Assembly (NCBI GenBank): GCA_022824945.1
Contig: JAJDYX010000023.1
Span: forward strand, 1-64,000
Reading direction: 5' to 3'
Length of the DNA stretch: 64,000 nt
Source: Candidatus Latescibacterota bacterium
GTDB lineage: Bacteria; Latescibacterota; UBA2968
The notes under the pieces were generated by a model. It was not told the DNA's origin. It saw only the letters and a list, made by a program, of their open reading frames with translations, and made no database searches. Made by a program: the position numbers and the translations under genes. Within the stretch, counting starts at the first letter, position 1, and each line of letters begins with the position of its first letter. This document shows, in pieces, positions 20,353-29,229 of this stretch.

Positions 20353-20371
20353 CCGAAGAAATTGCCAGCAC

Positions 20372-21211
20372 TTACAGCCCCGGTGCTTCAATAAAATGCG
20401 TCAACTCACAGATTTTACCGTCCAAACAAATCGGTGGTCGATCTGGATTCATTCCCCAGGGATCGGACATTTGCCGTATCGTCTCTTCATCGGCCTTGGA
20501 CATATAAACACTCGCTTTGCCAATCCGCGGACGATCCGAGAAATTAGCGGAAGATCGGTGGATCAAATCTTGATGCCACACAATCACATCGCCGGGATCA
20601 GTCTCAATACGCACCACATCGTCCTCGGAAAATCCATGCTTAAAGGGATCTATCTCCCTCAAAATCTTGCCCGTATGCTCGTGCTCCAAACGCCCCAGAG
20701 TATGCGATCCAGAAATCAGTTCCATACACCCATTTTCAACATCTGCCGCATCCAGCCCCAGCCAGAAATCAAAAAGCACAGGCACGGGTATATCCTCTGA
20801 ACCATCGAAAGGACTCGCATCCTGGTGCCACGGCACCTCACCGCCACAACGGGGAGGCTTCATAAAGAACCCGCCGCCATTTAGTGGATAAATATCGGGG
20901 CCCAACACTTGCATAGCCAATGCGATAAGCCTGGGGTGTGCAGCAGAATATTGCCACAATACCCGGTCTCGAAACGAAATCTCATTGATCCAATCAAATC
21001 GCAACAGAGGATCGGGATGGTTCTGGTATGCCTCATCCCGCACATCTATAATCGCCCGAATCTTATCGCGGTAAAAATCAATACGGCGCGCAATCTCTCG
21101 CAATCGGTCCTTACAAATCTCAATATCCGAATCGCTCAGGACACCCTTTTCTACAAAATAACCGGTATCGAGCAAAATCTCTCGTTTCGACCTCACACCT
21201 GCATTTGCCAT
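20372..21211 (-). CDS. Phytanoyl-CoA dioxygenase (PhyH) family
   Basis: WHQDASPF...ENGCMELISGSH...VIVWHQDLIHRSSANFSDRPR. Confidence 0.9.
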   Translation of the reverse strand: MANAGVRSKREILLDTGYFVEKGVLSDSDIEICKDRLREIARRIDFYRDKIRAIIDVRDEAYQNHPDPLLRFDWINEISFRDRVLWQYSAAHPRLIALAMQVLGPDIYPLNGGGFFMKPPRCGGEVPWHQDASPFDGSEDIPVPVLFDFWLGLDAADVENGCMELISGSHTLGRLEHEHTGKILREIDPFKHGFSEDDVVRIETDPGDVIVWHQDLIHRSSANFSDRPRIGKASVYMSKADEETIRQMSDPWGMNPDRPPICLDGKICELTHFIEAPGL

Positions 21212-21376
21212 CTTCTGCTCCCTGTACTAAAACGCAATCTCCTCACAGATAATTGCATAATATTTACTTTTTTCAGATATTAAAGGATATGCTCCTCGCT
21301 TCTACTTATCCGCAATTTTCAAATATATCTCTTACAATGGGCAAAGTCGAGTCTAAAGGAACTTCGGCTATCATAA

Positions 21377-21811
21377 ATGCCAGAGTTTGATAGCAAAGCA
21401 CTGCAAGGCAGTTTTCGACTTCCGATTGATCATGAGGGAGACAAAACCGTGAACATACATCGCATCACCGCAATGGTTCCAATAACCGATTTGGATCAAG
21501 CTCTCACCTTCTACTCGCAAGGCTTAGGACTCCAGGTCATCCAGCGTAAAGACGAGTGGGGCCATGCCCTGCTGGAAGGTGAACACGGATGCCAGGTGAT
21601 GATAGACCGATCCATTCGCACGGAATCGAACGCCTCAACCGTCGTTTACTACTATACGTCCGATATTGAAAAGTTAAGAGACCGCGTGATCGCGGCTGGT
21701 TTTGAACCCGACCCTATCCGTGTAACTTTTTACGGCATGACAGAATTTCGAGTTCGCGATCCCGATGGTAATCAGGTCTGGATCGGCGCGCGTGAGGTTT
21801 CCACCACTTGA
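21377..21811 (+). CDS. VOC/glyoxalase family protein
   Basis: VPITDLDQALTFYSQGLGLQVIQ...FRVRDPDGNQVWI; alternative GTG start at 21449 has a better SD. Confidence 0.85.
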   Translation: MPEFDSKALQGSFRLPIDHEGDKTVNIHRITAMVPITDLDQALTFYSQGLGLQVIQRKDEWGHALLEGEHGCQVMIDRSIRTESNASTVVYYYTSDIEKLRDRVIAAGFEPDPIRVTFYGMTEFRVRDPDGNQVWIGAREVSTT

Positions 21812-21815
21812 CATA

Positions 21816-21844
21816 TTGACATAGCATGGGGCCCGTGTTATGAT
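21816..21844 (+). promoter_or_regulatory. Sigma70-like promoter: TTGACA - 17 nt - TATGAT upstream of higB
   Basis: TTGACA 21816-21821, 17-nt spacer, TATGAT 21839-21844; second TTGACA at 21808-21813. Confidence 0.65.
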
Positions 21845-21850
21845 GCGACT

Positions 21851-22144
21851 ATGATTCAATCATTCCGGCGTACCGGCACTGAGGATATTTTCAATGGACG
21901 GGACACACGTGCCGCACGCGGTACTTGTCCATCGTCATTGTGGACTGTAGCCGCACGAAAGCTCGAACAACTGGACTCAGCCGATGAACTGCGCGACCTG
22001 CGCAGTCCACCTGGCAACCATCTCGAGGTCTTGCGGGGCAGGCGGTCTGGGCAACATAGTATTCGGATCAATGATCAATATCGGATTTGCTTTGTGTGGT
22101 CGGATGCTGGTCCCTGGGATGTCGAGATCATTGACTATCACTAA
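21851..22144 (+). CDS. higB: HigB/RelE-type toxin
   Basis: MIQSFRRTGTEDIF...LRGRRSGQHSIRINDQYRICFVW...DVEIIDYH. Confidence 0.9.
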   Translation: MIQSFRRTGTEDIFNGRDTRAARGTCPSSLWTVAARKLEQLDSADELRDLRSPPGNHLEVLRGRRSGQHSIRINDQYRICFVWSDAGPWDVEIIDYH

Positions 22145-22167
22145 TCACTGAATGAAAGGTATCGACC

Positions 22168-22482
22168 ATGGTACGTATTCCAACAAATCGTGTTCCAACT
22201 CATCCGGGTGAGATGCTGCTGGAGGAGTTTCTAAATCCTTTGGGTTTAACGCAACGCGAATTGGCAGAAGCCATTCATGTTTCTTATCAGCGGGTCAACG
22301 AATTGGTGAATGGTCACCGTGGTATGACGCCGAGCACAGCCCTGCGTCTGGCAAAATATTTCGATATGTCACCCGGGTTTTGGATGAATCTCCAACTTCG
22401 CTGGGATCTGTATCAAACGATCCAATCTGAGGCTCAAGCATTAGAGACGATTGAACCACATGACATAGGACTTAAAGTATAA
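22168..22482 (+). CDS. higA: HigA-type antitoxin (XRE HTH)
   Basis: TNRVPTHPGEMLLEEFLNPLGLTQRELAEAIHVSYQRVNELVNGHRGMTPSTALRLAKYFDMSPGFWMNLQ. Confidence 0.93.
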   Translation: MVRIPTNRVPTHPGEMLLEEFLNPLGLTQRELAEAIHVSYQRVNELVNGHRGMTPSTALRLAKYFDMSPGFWMNLQLRWDLYQTIQSEAQALETIEPHDIGLKV

Positions 22483-22533
22483 AGAACAAGGGACCTTCAA
22501 CCTCCCATCCCAGAAAAACTCAGGAGATCATAT

Positions 22534-23385
22534 ATGAGCAACCCATCAACACTATCAAAAATAAATACCAATCGCATGACACCCGACGAAATTCAGCACT
22601 GGGAACGCAATGGATATTTTGTACGCGAAAACGTCTTTTCACATGAAGAAAACGACCACCTGCGACAGGTCGCCGAAGACATTGTCGCTGGAAAACGTAA
22701 AATGCCAATGGCTCACATTGATCGCAATGCCCTTGTCCGGGACGGCAAACACAAACAATCGGGTATCTACGCCATGCACAAGATTCACCACCCCAGTTGC
22801 TACATCCCGGAATTCCTCTCCCGAGTGCGCGATCCACGCCTGACAGACCCGGTTGCCGATATACTCGGTCCAGATATTCTGGGCATCAACAACCTCTTCA
22901 TCTGGAAAGCCCCGAAAATCGGATTGGGATTCCCCTGGCACCAGGACAAATTTTACTTTGGCAGGCGGTTCAAAACAGCGACAACTGTCGGCACCTGGAC
23001 AGCAATTGACCCAGCAGATCGCGAAAACGGCTGCCTCTACGTAATCCCCGGCAGCCACAAACAGGAAATTTCCGAACACGACGACATTGAGGGATCACAG
23101 CAAAACGAATTCAAACTCGCGCGCAATGCCCGCGATGAGGACGGCATTCCCGTGGAAGCGCCCCCTGGAGCGGTCATCTGGTTTCACTCCCACCTGTTGC
23201 ACAAAAGCACAAATAACCACAGCCAGCGATTTAGACGCAGCTATGTATCGCATTACTTAAGCGCGCAAGCAGAATGGATGAATCCGGAAAACGCTGGCAA
23301 AGGACAGCCCATCATGTGGATAAGAGGACAAACCTTCCCCGGTAAAGTTCAAGAGGTTACACGAGAAGTTGTTCCTGCTGAGTAA
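22534..23385 (+). CDS. Phytanoyl-CoA dioxygenase (PhyH) family
   Basis: FPWHQDKFYF...ENGCLYVIPGSHKQ...VIWFHSHLLHKSTNNHSQRFRR. Confidence 0.92.
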   Translation: MSNPSTLSKINTNRMTPDEIQHWERNGYFVRENVFSHEENDHLRQVAEDIVAGKRKMPMAHIDRNALVRDGKHKQSGIYAMHKIHHPSCYIPEFLSRVRDPRLTDPVADILGPDILGINNLFIWKAPKIGLGFPWHQDKFYFGRRFKTATTVGTWTAIDPADRENGCLYVIPGSHKQEISEHDDIEGSQQNEFKLARNARDEDGIPVEAPPGAVIWFHSHLLHKSTNNHSQRFRRSYVSHYLSAQAEWMNPENAGKGQPIMWIRGQTFPGKVQEVTREVVPAE

Positions 23386-23416
23386 AACACTCTGATAACT
23401 ATTCAAAGGTACCCAA

Positions 23417-24784
23417 ATGAACAGACATAAATCTCACCAGGACACCGCCGAACGCGATCAATACGGCGGCTGGACGGGCAAAAAATTTGAGGCAACGGGC
23501 TTTTTCCGCGTAGAAAAAGACGAAAGATGGTGGCTTGTAACGCCCGAGGGGAATGCGTTTCTGAGCTTCGGAATAAACCACCTGCATCCCCATCTGTGGA
23601 AGCAGGACTACAATCGCGAAGCCTGGAAAAAGCTATTGGGCATAGACAATCTGGACAGCCGAGAATTCACACCAGCCCTCAAAACCTGGTTCCTGCAAAC
23701 ATGTCGTCAATACGGCTTCAACACAGTAGGCGTACACACAGAGTTGTCAGCCGTCAATCGCCCACAGCCATCTCTCCCCTATATGCAGTCGATTCACTTT
23801 GTCGATATTCCGCATTGGCAGCAAGAAATACCCGACAGCAATTTTTGGGATGTCTTTTCAGAAGCATTTGCCTCACACTGCGATCAGATGGCAAAGGAGG
23901 TTGCCGCGCCTGTAAAAGATGATCCCTTTCTGCTCGGTTATGCCATGACCGACTGTCCGTTATTTACAGAAGAAGATTGCCGGGAACGCCCCGACGTGAT
24001 TGGCGGCGCACGACGGGAAGCTCGCATCGGCTGGCCACGGCGGCTGCGAAATTTTGGAGCCAATGCACCGGGCAAAAAGGCTTATGTTCAGACCATGCGC
24101 GATATCTATCGCGGGCAAATCAGCGATTTCAACGCCACTTATGGCACGCAATTCGATTCGTTTGACGCGCTCCAAACAGCTGAGAACTGGCGACCACACA
24201 CCGATCTTTCCAATGGAAACGAAACCCGCGACAATATTGAATTCCTCCAAAAAGTCGTCGCAAAATACTACCAGACAACGCGGGACGCAATCCGCCGATA
24301 CGATCCAAACCATCTGTTCGTCGGCGACAAAATCAACGCCAACACAGATGCGCTGGATACCCTCTTGTCCATTACAAGCCAGTTTACCGACATCGTGTTC
24401 TATCAAATGTATGCGCGATACGAGGTGCAAAAACCCGGTTTAGATCGCTGGTACAGGATCGCCGACAAACCGCTGATCAATGGCGATTCTGCTTTCACGA
24501 TGATTACAGACACCATGCCGCGTCCCTACGGTCCTGTGGCCGACAACATTGAACAGCGAGCCGAATGGACCGATGAGTTCTTCCGAAACGCCTTTGCGCG
24601 TCCAGAATTTATCGGCTGGCACTATTGCGGCCTGATCGACGCATCCAACCTGATCGCCCAAAAACAGGACCGCCAGCATTCCGGATTGCTCACCGGCTAC
24701 GGCGAACCATATCCCGAACTCCTGAAAGTCCTCCAGACCTGCACAGCCGAAATGTACGAGGTTGCTATACACAAACTCGGATAA
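23417..24784 (+). CDS. Agarase/beta-galactosidase-like glycoside hydrolase (TIM barrel)
   Basis: GFFRVEKDERWWLVTPEGNAFLSFGINHLHP...YDPNHLFVGDKIN...EFIGWHYCGLIDA. Confidence 0.72.
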   Translation: MNRHKSHQDTAERDQYGGWTGKKFEATGFFRVEKDERWWLVTPEGNAFLSFGINHLHPHLWKQDYNREAWKKLLGIDNLDSREFTPALKTWFLQTCRQYGFNTVGVHTELSAVNRPQPSLPYMQSIHFVDIPHWQQEIPDSNFWDVFSEAFASHCDQMAKEVAAPVKDDPFLLGYAMTDCPLFTEEDCRERPDVIGGARREARIGWPRRLRNFGANAPGKKAYVQTMRDIYRGQISDFNATYGTQFDSFDALQTAENWRPHTDLSNGNETRDNIEFLQKVVAKYYQTTRDAIRRYDPNHLFVGDKINANTDALDTLLSITSQFTDIVFYQMYARYEVQKPGLDRWYRIADKPLINGDSAFTMITDTMPRPYGPVADNIEQRAEWTDEFFRNAFARPEFIGWHYCGLIDASNLIAQKQDRQHSGLLTGYGEPYPELLKVLQTCTAEMYEVAIHKLG

Positions 24785-24793
24785 AGAATCCTG

Positions 24794-25384
24794 ATGACTA
24801 TTGACAACGTCAAAGACTGCCGGAACTTCTACATCAAAGGAAGAGCCGTTGGCCTCACCGAGTTCCTGATGGATGATTATAAGCCGTTCTACCAAACGTG
24901 GAAGGATATCTCAACGCAAAGAAACTTCAATACGATGCACTATTGGGAATCCTACGAGGATTTTCTTGCACTATTCACCAACCCGGACAGACCTCCACAA
25001 CGGTTCAATGCCACTATTGTTCGATTGAAGGATCAAATTTCCGTTGGTCGTATCAGTCTTGCTCCGGCACACCTTGAACCAGATCTGGGCATCTGGATCT
25101 ACAAACCTTTCAGATTTAAGGGATACGGAACAGAAGCCGTGCAACTCTCAGTGGAATTTATCTTCAGAGAATTCGACCTCGAATATATTGTGGCCGGGAT
25201 ATACGAGCACAATCAGACAAGCATCAATCTTTTTACAAAAGCCGGCTTCTTTCGAGTTCCCGAACTCGATGAAGTTGAAGACAACGATTTCGGTGATGGC
25301 AAAATCACGCAACTTGGATTTCGAATAAACAAAGCTCAAGATTCGAGAAAAGCGAAAACGCCAGACGACATAAAGATGCAATAA
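24794..25384 (+). CDS. GNAT family N-acetyltransferase (RimJ/RimL-like)
   Basis: LGIWIYKPFRFKGYGTEAVQLSVEFIFREFDLEYIVAGIYEHNQTSINLFTKAGF. Confidence 0.87.
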   Translation: MTIDNVKDCRNFYIKGRAVGLTEFLMDDYKPFYQTWKDISTQRNFNTMHYWESYEDFLALFTNPDRPPQRFNATIVRLKDQISVGRISLAPAHLEPDLGIWIYKPFRFKGYGTEAVQLSVEFIFREFDLEYIVAGIYEHNQTSINLFTKAGFFRVPELDEVEDNDFGDGKITQLGFRINKAQDSRKAKTPDDIKMQ

Positions 25385-25393
25385 GAGATCGCT

Positions 25394-25868
25394 ATGAACG
25401 GTAGTGGCATCTGCAAAACGTGTGAATTAACGACGCAAAGAAGACTGGGTAAGGCGCCACTTTGGGACTGCATTTACCAGACTGAATACTGGGACGTGGC
25501 GCATGCATATAACACCGCTTTACCTGGATGGCTGGTGTTGGTTCTGAAACGACACATTGAATCGCTTGATGAACTTACTGAGCAGGAAGCCGCTGAATTG
25601 GGGCCCCTGATTCGCCGTGTTTCCTCGTCCCTTAAGAGTGTCATCGGATGCGTGAAAACATACGTGATTCAATTTGCCGAACACGAGGATCACCCGCATG
25701 TTCATTTCCATATTGTAGCCACGAATGGCTAATCAACCAGCCAACCGACGAAGCGCGCAAGTATTTGGCTATTTAGAAGTCACTCCTGAAGAAAGAGTAA
25801 GTGAAGATCAAATGAATGAGATTTGCACAAAAATTAGGAAATATCTACTGTTCAGAGATTCAGTCTGA
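25394..25868 (+). pseudogene. HIT family protein, frameshifted near 25721
   Basis: Frame 1 (25394-25732) ends HPHVHFHIVATNG*; frame +1 from 25722 continues RMANQPANRRSAQVFGYLEVTPEERVSEDQMNEICTKIRKYLL to the stop at 25868. Confidence 0.75.
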
Positions 25869-25891
25869 TTCTTTAGAAAGGAGAAAAACAA

Positions 25892-26116
25892 ATGACCCCA
25901 CTTCTTCAAAAGGCTTTTGAGAGAGCCACAAAACTCCCGCAAGAGGAACAAGATAAATTCGCGCGTTTCCTGCTGACCGAACTCGAGTCGGACCAGCGAT
26001 GGGCTGAGTTGTTTAGCCGCCCTGAGTCCGAGGATTTACTGGAGCGGTGGGCCGATGAGGCCATTGTAGCACACAAAGCAGGACGGACAAAACCTCTTAA
26101 TATAGAAGAATTATAA
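25892..26116 (+). CDS. Addiction-module antitoxin-like protein
   Basis: LQKAFERATKLPQEEQDKFARFLLTELESDQRWAELF...LERWADEA; directly precedes a RelE/ParE-like toxin. Confidence 0.75.
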   Translation: MTPLLQKAFERATKLPQEEQDKFARFLLTELESDQRWAELFSRPESEDLLERWADEAIVAHKAGRTKPLNIEEL

Positions 26117-26118
26117 GC

Positions 26119-26388
26119 GTGCGTTCGTTTACACAGCCGAGCTTCTGGGATGCATATCACCGCCTCCCAGAACATATACAGCGGCAAGCACGCGAATCCT
26201 ATCGGTTCTTCGTGTCAGATTCTCGCCACCCAAGTTTGGATTTCAAGCGCGTGAGTCAGCGTCGCCCGGTGTACTCGGTGCGCGTAAGCATTGACTATCG
26301 TGCCCTCGGCGTACTGGATGGAGACGACATCGTGTGGTTCTGGATTGGTCCACACCATGAATACGATCAACTTCTCAAACGAATATAA
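26119..26388 (+). CDS. RelE/ParE-type toxin
   Basis: FWDAYHRLPEHIQRQARESYRFF...HPSLDFKRV...VYSVRVSIDYRALGVLDGDDIVWFWIGPHHEYDQLL; GTG start. Confidence 0.82.
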   Translation: MRSFTQPSFWDAYHRLPEHIQRQARESYRFFVSDSRHPSLDFKRVSQRRPVYSVRVSIDYRALGVLDGDDIVWFWIGPHHEYDQLLKRI

Positions 26389-26642
26389 TGACCAAATACG
26401 AATTTACCTTAATCCTCAAAGGACAATTCGAACTAACAGAAGAAATTGCAGATGAATTGTTCGAAGCCGGTTGTGACGATGGAACACCAGGGATATGCAA
26501 CGGTGTCTTTTCGATTGATTTTCACCGAGAGGAAGATTCCCTGGAAGCTGCTATTTGTTCAGCCATAGCAAATGTAAAATCGGCAGGTTACGAAGTAGCG
26601 CGCGCGGAAATTGAAACTGAAGCCATGTCGCAGCCTGTATAA
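26388..26642 (+). CDS. Small uncharacterised protein, third gene of the TA operon
   Basis: MTKYEFTLILKGQFELTEEIADELFEAGCDDGTPGICNGVFSIDFHREEDSLEAAICSAI; start overlaps the toxin stop (TAATG). Confidence 0.7.
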   Translation: MTKYEFTLILKGQFELTEEIADELFEAGCDDGTPGICNGVFSIDFHREEDSLEAAICSAIANVKSAGYEVARAEIETEAMSQPV

Positions 26643-26661
26643 AAAAGGAGACATAAGCAAA

Positions 26662-27168
26662 ATGGCAACGCACTACACTTCTATAACGGCTGAGCAGGCC
26701 GCCCTCATCAGGAACGCTCCCCTATTCTTTGTAGCGACAGCCGATCCAAATTTGAAAAATGGACCTGATGGGACAGGTGCTTTAAATTTGTCGCCAAAGG
26801 GTGGAACGCCCTTGCATATTCTCACACCAAATCGCGTTGCTTACCTCGACTATCCCGGCAGTGGGAACGAGACAGCGCGTCATGCGATCTCTGGAGGTCC
26901 TATCACGATCATGGTGTGCTCCTTCGAGGAAGGTGATGCGGGCATTGTTCGGCTCTATGGACATGCGCGGATCGCTGAGCTTGACGACTCACCTCTCTCT
27001 CGCCAGATGCTCGAAGCGCCTGCTCAAGAATTGAAGAAACCTCGACAAGTAATTGAAGTAGATATTGAAAAAACGCAAACGAGTTGTGGCTACGGGGTTC
27101 CAATCATGGCTCTGGTTAGAGAGCGCCGCGTAGCTGATCGCGGACGAAAATACAAGGGGCCGCGATAG
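26662..27168 (+). CDS. Pyridoxamine 5'-phosphate oxidase-like flavin-binding protein
   Basis: PLFFVATADPNLKNGPDGTGALNLSPKGG...VAYLDYPGSGNETARH. Confidence 0.85.
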   Translation: MATHYTSITAEQAALIRNAPLFFVATADPNLKNGPDGTGALNLSPKGGTPLHILTPNRVAYLDYPGSGNETARHAISGGPITIMVCSFEEGDAGIVRLYGHARIAELDDSPLSRQMLEAPAQELKKPRQVIEVDIEKTQTSCGYGVPIMALVRERRVADRGRKYKGPR

Positions 27169-27202
27169 CAGCAAGGATAAATGATAAAAGGAGCATTAGA
27201 GT

Positions 27203-27643
27203 ATGCCGTCAAACTACACGATCGCAAAAATCCTCAAGCAGGTTGCTTATTATCGCGAAATCTGTGATCGAAATCCGGGGCAGTATCTGGGCACAGCCAT
27301 GGAGGTCCAGTCACTGCGCGGTCAACGAATTGACGCGCTTCCAAAACTGGATTATTCAAGCATTAAGACATTGCTTGGTGAACCTGATACCGAGGTCATC
27401 CAGACGATCCAGGAGATCGTAGAAGGTCGTCCAGTCACTGCGCTACAGCCAGATCACATTCCCATAACGATTCTCGAACTCACGGAGATTCGCGGATTGG
27501 GCGCAAAATTGGCGAGACGCGTATTCGACGAACTTGGCGTCGCTGATTTGGCAGGATTGAAGTCGGCAGCAGAAAACGGTAACTTATCTACTGTGAAAGG
27601 CTTTGGTCCCAAAATGATTGAGCAGATCGCGTTACATAAATAA
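27203..27643 (+). CDS. Helix-hairpin-helix protein resembling the N-terminal region of PolX
   Basis: ITILELTEIRGLGAKLARRVFDELGVADLAGLKSAAENGNLSTVKGFGPKMIEQI. Confidence 0.75.
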   Translation: MPSNYTIAKILKQVAYYREICDRNPGQYLGTAMEVQSLRGQRIDALPKLDYSSIKTLLGEPDTEVIQTIQEIVEGRPVTALQPDHIPITILELTEIRGLGAKLARRVFDELGVADLAGLKSAAENGNLSTVKGFGPKMIEQIALHK

Positions 27644-27655
27644 AAGGAGACATCC

Positions 27656-29149
27656 ATGGATTTCAAAGAGGGCCTGATAGACTATGAGGCTTTCGGTGCA
27701 AAGGGCGACGGTGTCACGGATGACATGCCGGCGATCTGCGAGGCACATGCCTACGCCAACGCGCACGGCCTGAGTGTCAGGACAAAGCCGGATGCGACCT
27801 ACCATCTCGGCGGCCAGGCACTGACCGCCGTAATCGCAACCGATACCGACTGGAACACCTCCCGGTTCACAGTTGACGACACACAGGTTGAAGACCACAA
27901 GGCGCATCTCTTTGAGGTACGCTCGCTGTTGGAGCCAGAGAAATTGCAGATTGATCGGCTCACGAGAGACCAGAGACAGGTGGATGCGCGACCAGAGCGC
28001 GACTGTCACGTCCTCGTGGAAAACGCGCACAAGAGGCAGTATATCCGGCGGGGACTCAACCAGAACGACGGCGTTCCCCAGCACGACTGCTTCGTCCTGC
28101 GTCGAGACGGCTCGGTGGAAGCGGACATCGATTGGGAATACGATCAGATCACCCGGGTGGAGGCGCGGCCAATCGACGACCAGACGCTATACTTACGCGG
28201 CGGCGTCTTTACCACATTTGCCAACCGCGAACACCACCCGAAAGGTTACAACTACTGGAATCGGAACATTGTGATCTCCCGATCGAACACAGAAGTCGCG
28301 GGTCTGACCCACTATGTCGTCGGCGAGACAGCCGTGGGCTGTCCCTATTCCGGATTCATTAGCGTGCAACAGTGTGCCCACATCACGCTGCGCAACTGCT
28401 TCGCCACCGGGCACAAAATCTACTCGACTATCGGCGCGGCGGGTAAGCCGGTCAGCATGGGCACCTATGACTACAATGCGAACAATGTCGTGGGATTCAC
28501 AATGATTGGATGTCGGATGAACCACATCACCGACCGCACGCGCTGGGGCGTAATCGGATCTAACTTCTGCAAAGACATCCTGCTCGAGGACTGCCATCTC
28601 TCCAGAATGGACACGCACATGGGCGTTTCTGGCACCTACGTTATCCGTCGCTGCACCCTGGGGCATATGGGACTGAACGCGATTGGCCGAGGCCAGCTAA
28701 CACTTGAGGATTCTACGTTATACGGCAGTAGCCTGGTCTCCTTTCGGCGCGACTATGGCAGCACCTGGGAGGGATCGCTCAAGATCCGCAACTGCCGATG
28801 GATTCCGGCCTGTGGAGACATCTGTCAGCCTCACATGATCAATGTTTCCAACGACGGCACGCACGATTTCGGATATCCCTGCTCTATGCCCGAAGAAGTC
28901 GTTATCGACGGACTATTCGTAGATGATTCCAATACGCCCGAGAATTACCAAGGCATGTACTTCTTCACCAGCCCGGACGACTTCCACGATGGCGTTGAAC
29001 AGGCCTTCGCATCTGAGGAACGTCCTTTCCCATACACCCCCTGCCAGCAAGTAAAGCTCCGGGGTCTGACGACTGCCAGCGGCCTGAGGCCACGACTCTC
29101 GCCCAATGCGACGATGAATGCCCACACGGCCGTGGTTGAGGAGGACTGA
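27656..29149 (+). CDS. Right-handed beta-helix / pectate lyase-like protein
   Basis: DYEAFGAKGDGVTDDMPAICEAHAYAN; beta-helix pattern ILLEDCHLSRMDTHMGVSGTYVIRRCTLGHMGLNAIGRGQLTLEDSTLYG. Confidence 0.75.
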   Translation: MDFKEGLIDYEAFGAKGDGVTDDMPAICEAHAYANAHGLSVRTKPDATYHLGGQALTAVIATDTDWNTSRFTVDDTQVEDHKAHLFEVRSLLEPEKLQIDRLTRDQRQVDARPERDCHVLVENAHKRQYIRRGLNQNDGVPQHDCFVLRRDGSVEADIDWEYDQITRVEARPIDDQTLYLRGGVFTTFANREHHPKGYNYWNRNIVISRSNTEVAGLTHYVVGETAVGCPYSGFISVQQCAHITLRNCFATGHKIYSTIGAAGKPVSMGTYDYNANNVVGFTMIGCRMNHITDRTRWGVIGSNFCKDILLEDCHLSRMDTHMGVSGTYVIRRCTLGHMGLNAIGRGQLTLEDSTLYGSSLVSFRRDYGSTWEGSLKIRNCRWIPACGDICQPHMINVSNDGTHDFGYPCSMPEEVVIDGLFVDDSNTPENYQGMYFFTSPDDFHDGVEQAFASEERPFPYTPCQQVKLRGLTTASGLRPRLSPNATMNAHTAVVEED

Positions 29150-29229
29150 GGAAAGAGGAACTTAAATTGATTATAGGCTTCATAATGCTGACACTATCAA
29201 TAAAATCTCTCAGAATATGGGGTAAACCA

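Noticed and set aside
23960-24430. 156-aa minus-strand ORF and 28193-28666, 34264-34743 similar
   Set aside because: Shadow ORFs inside convincing plus-strand genes
9992-29149. Idea that the single-direction accessory genes are integron cassettes
   Set aside because: No attC-like imperfect palindromes with RYYYAAC/GTTRRRY ends were seen between genes and no integrase is present
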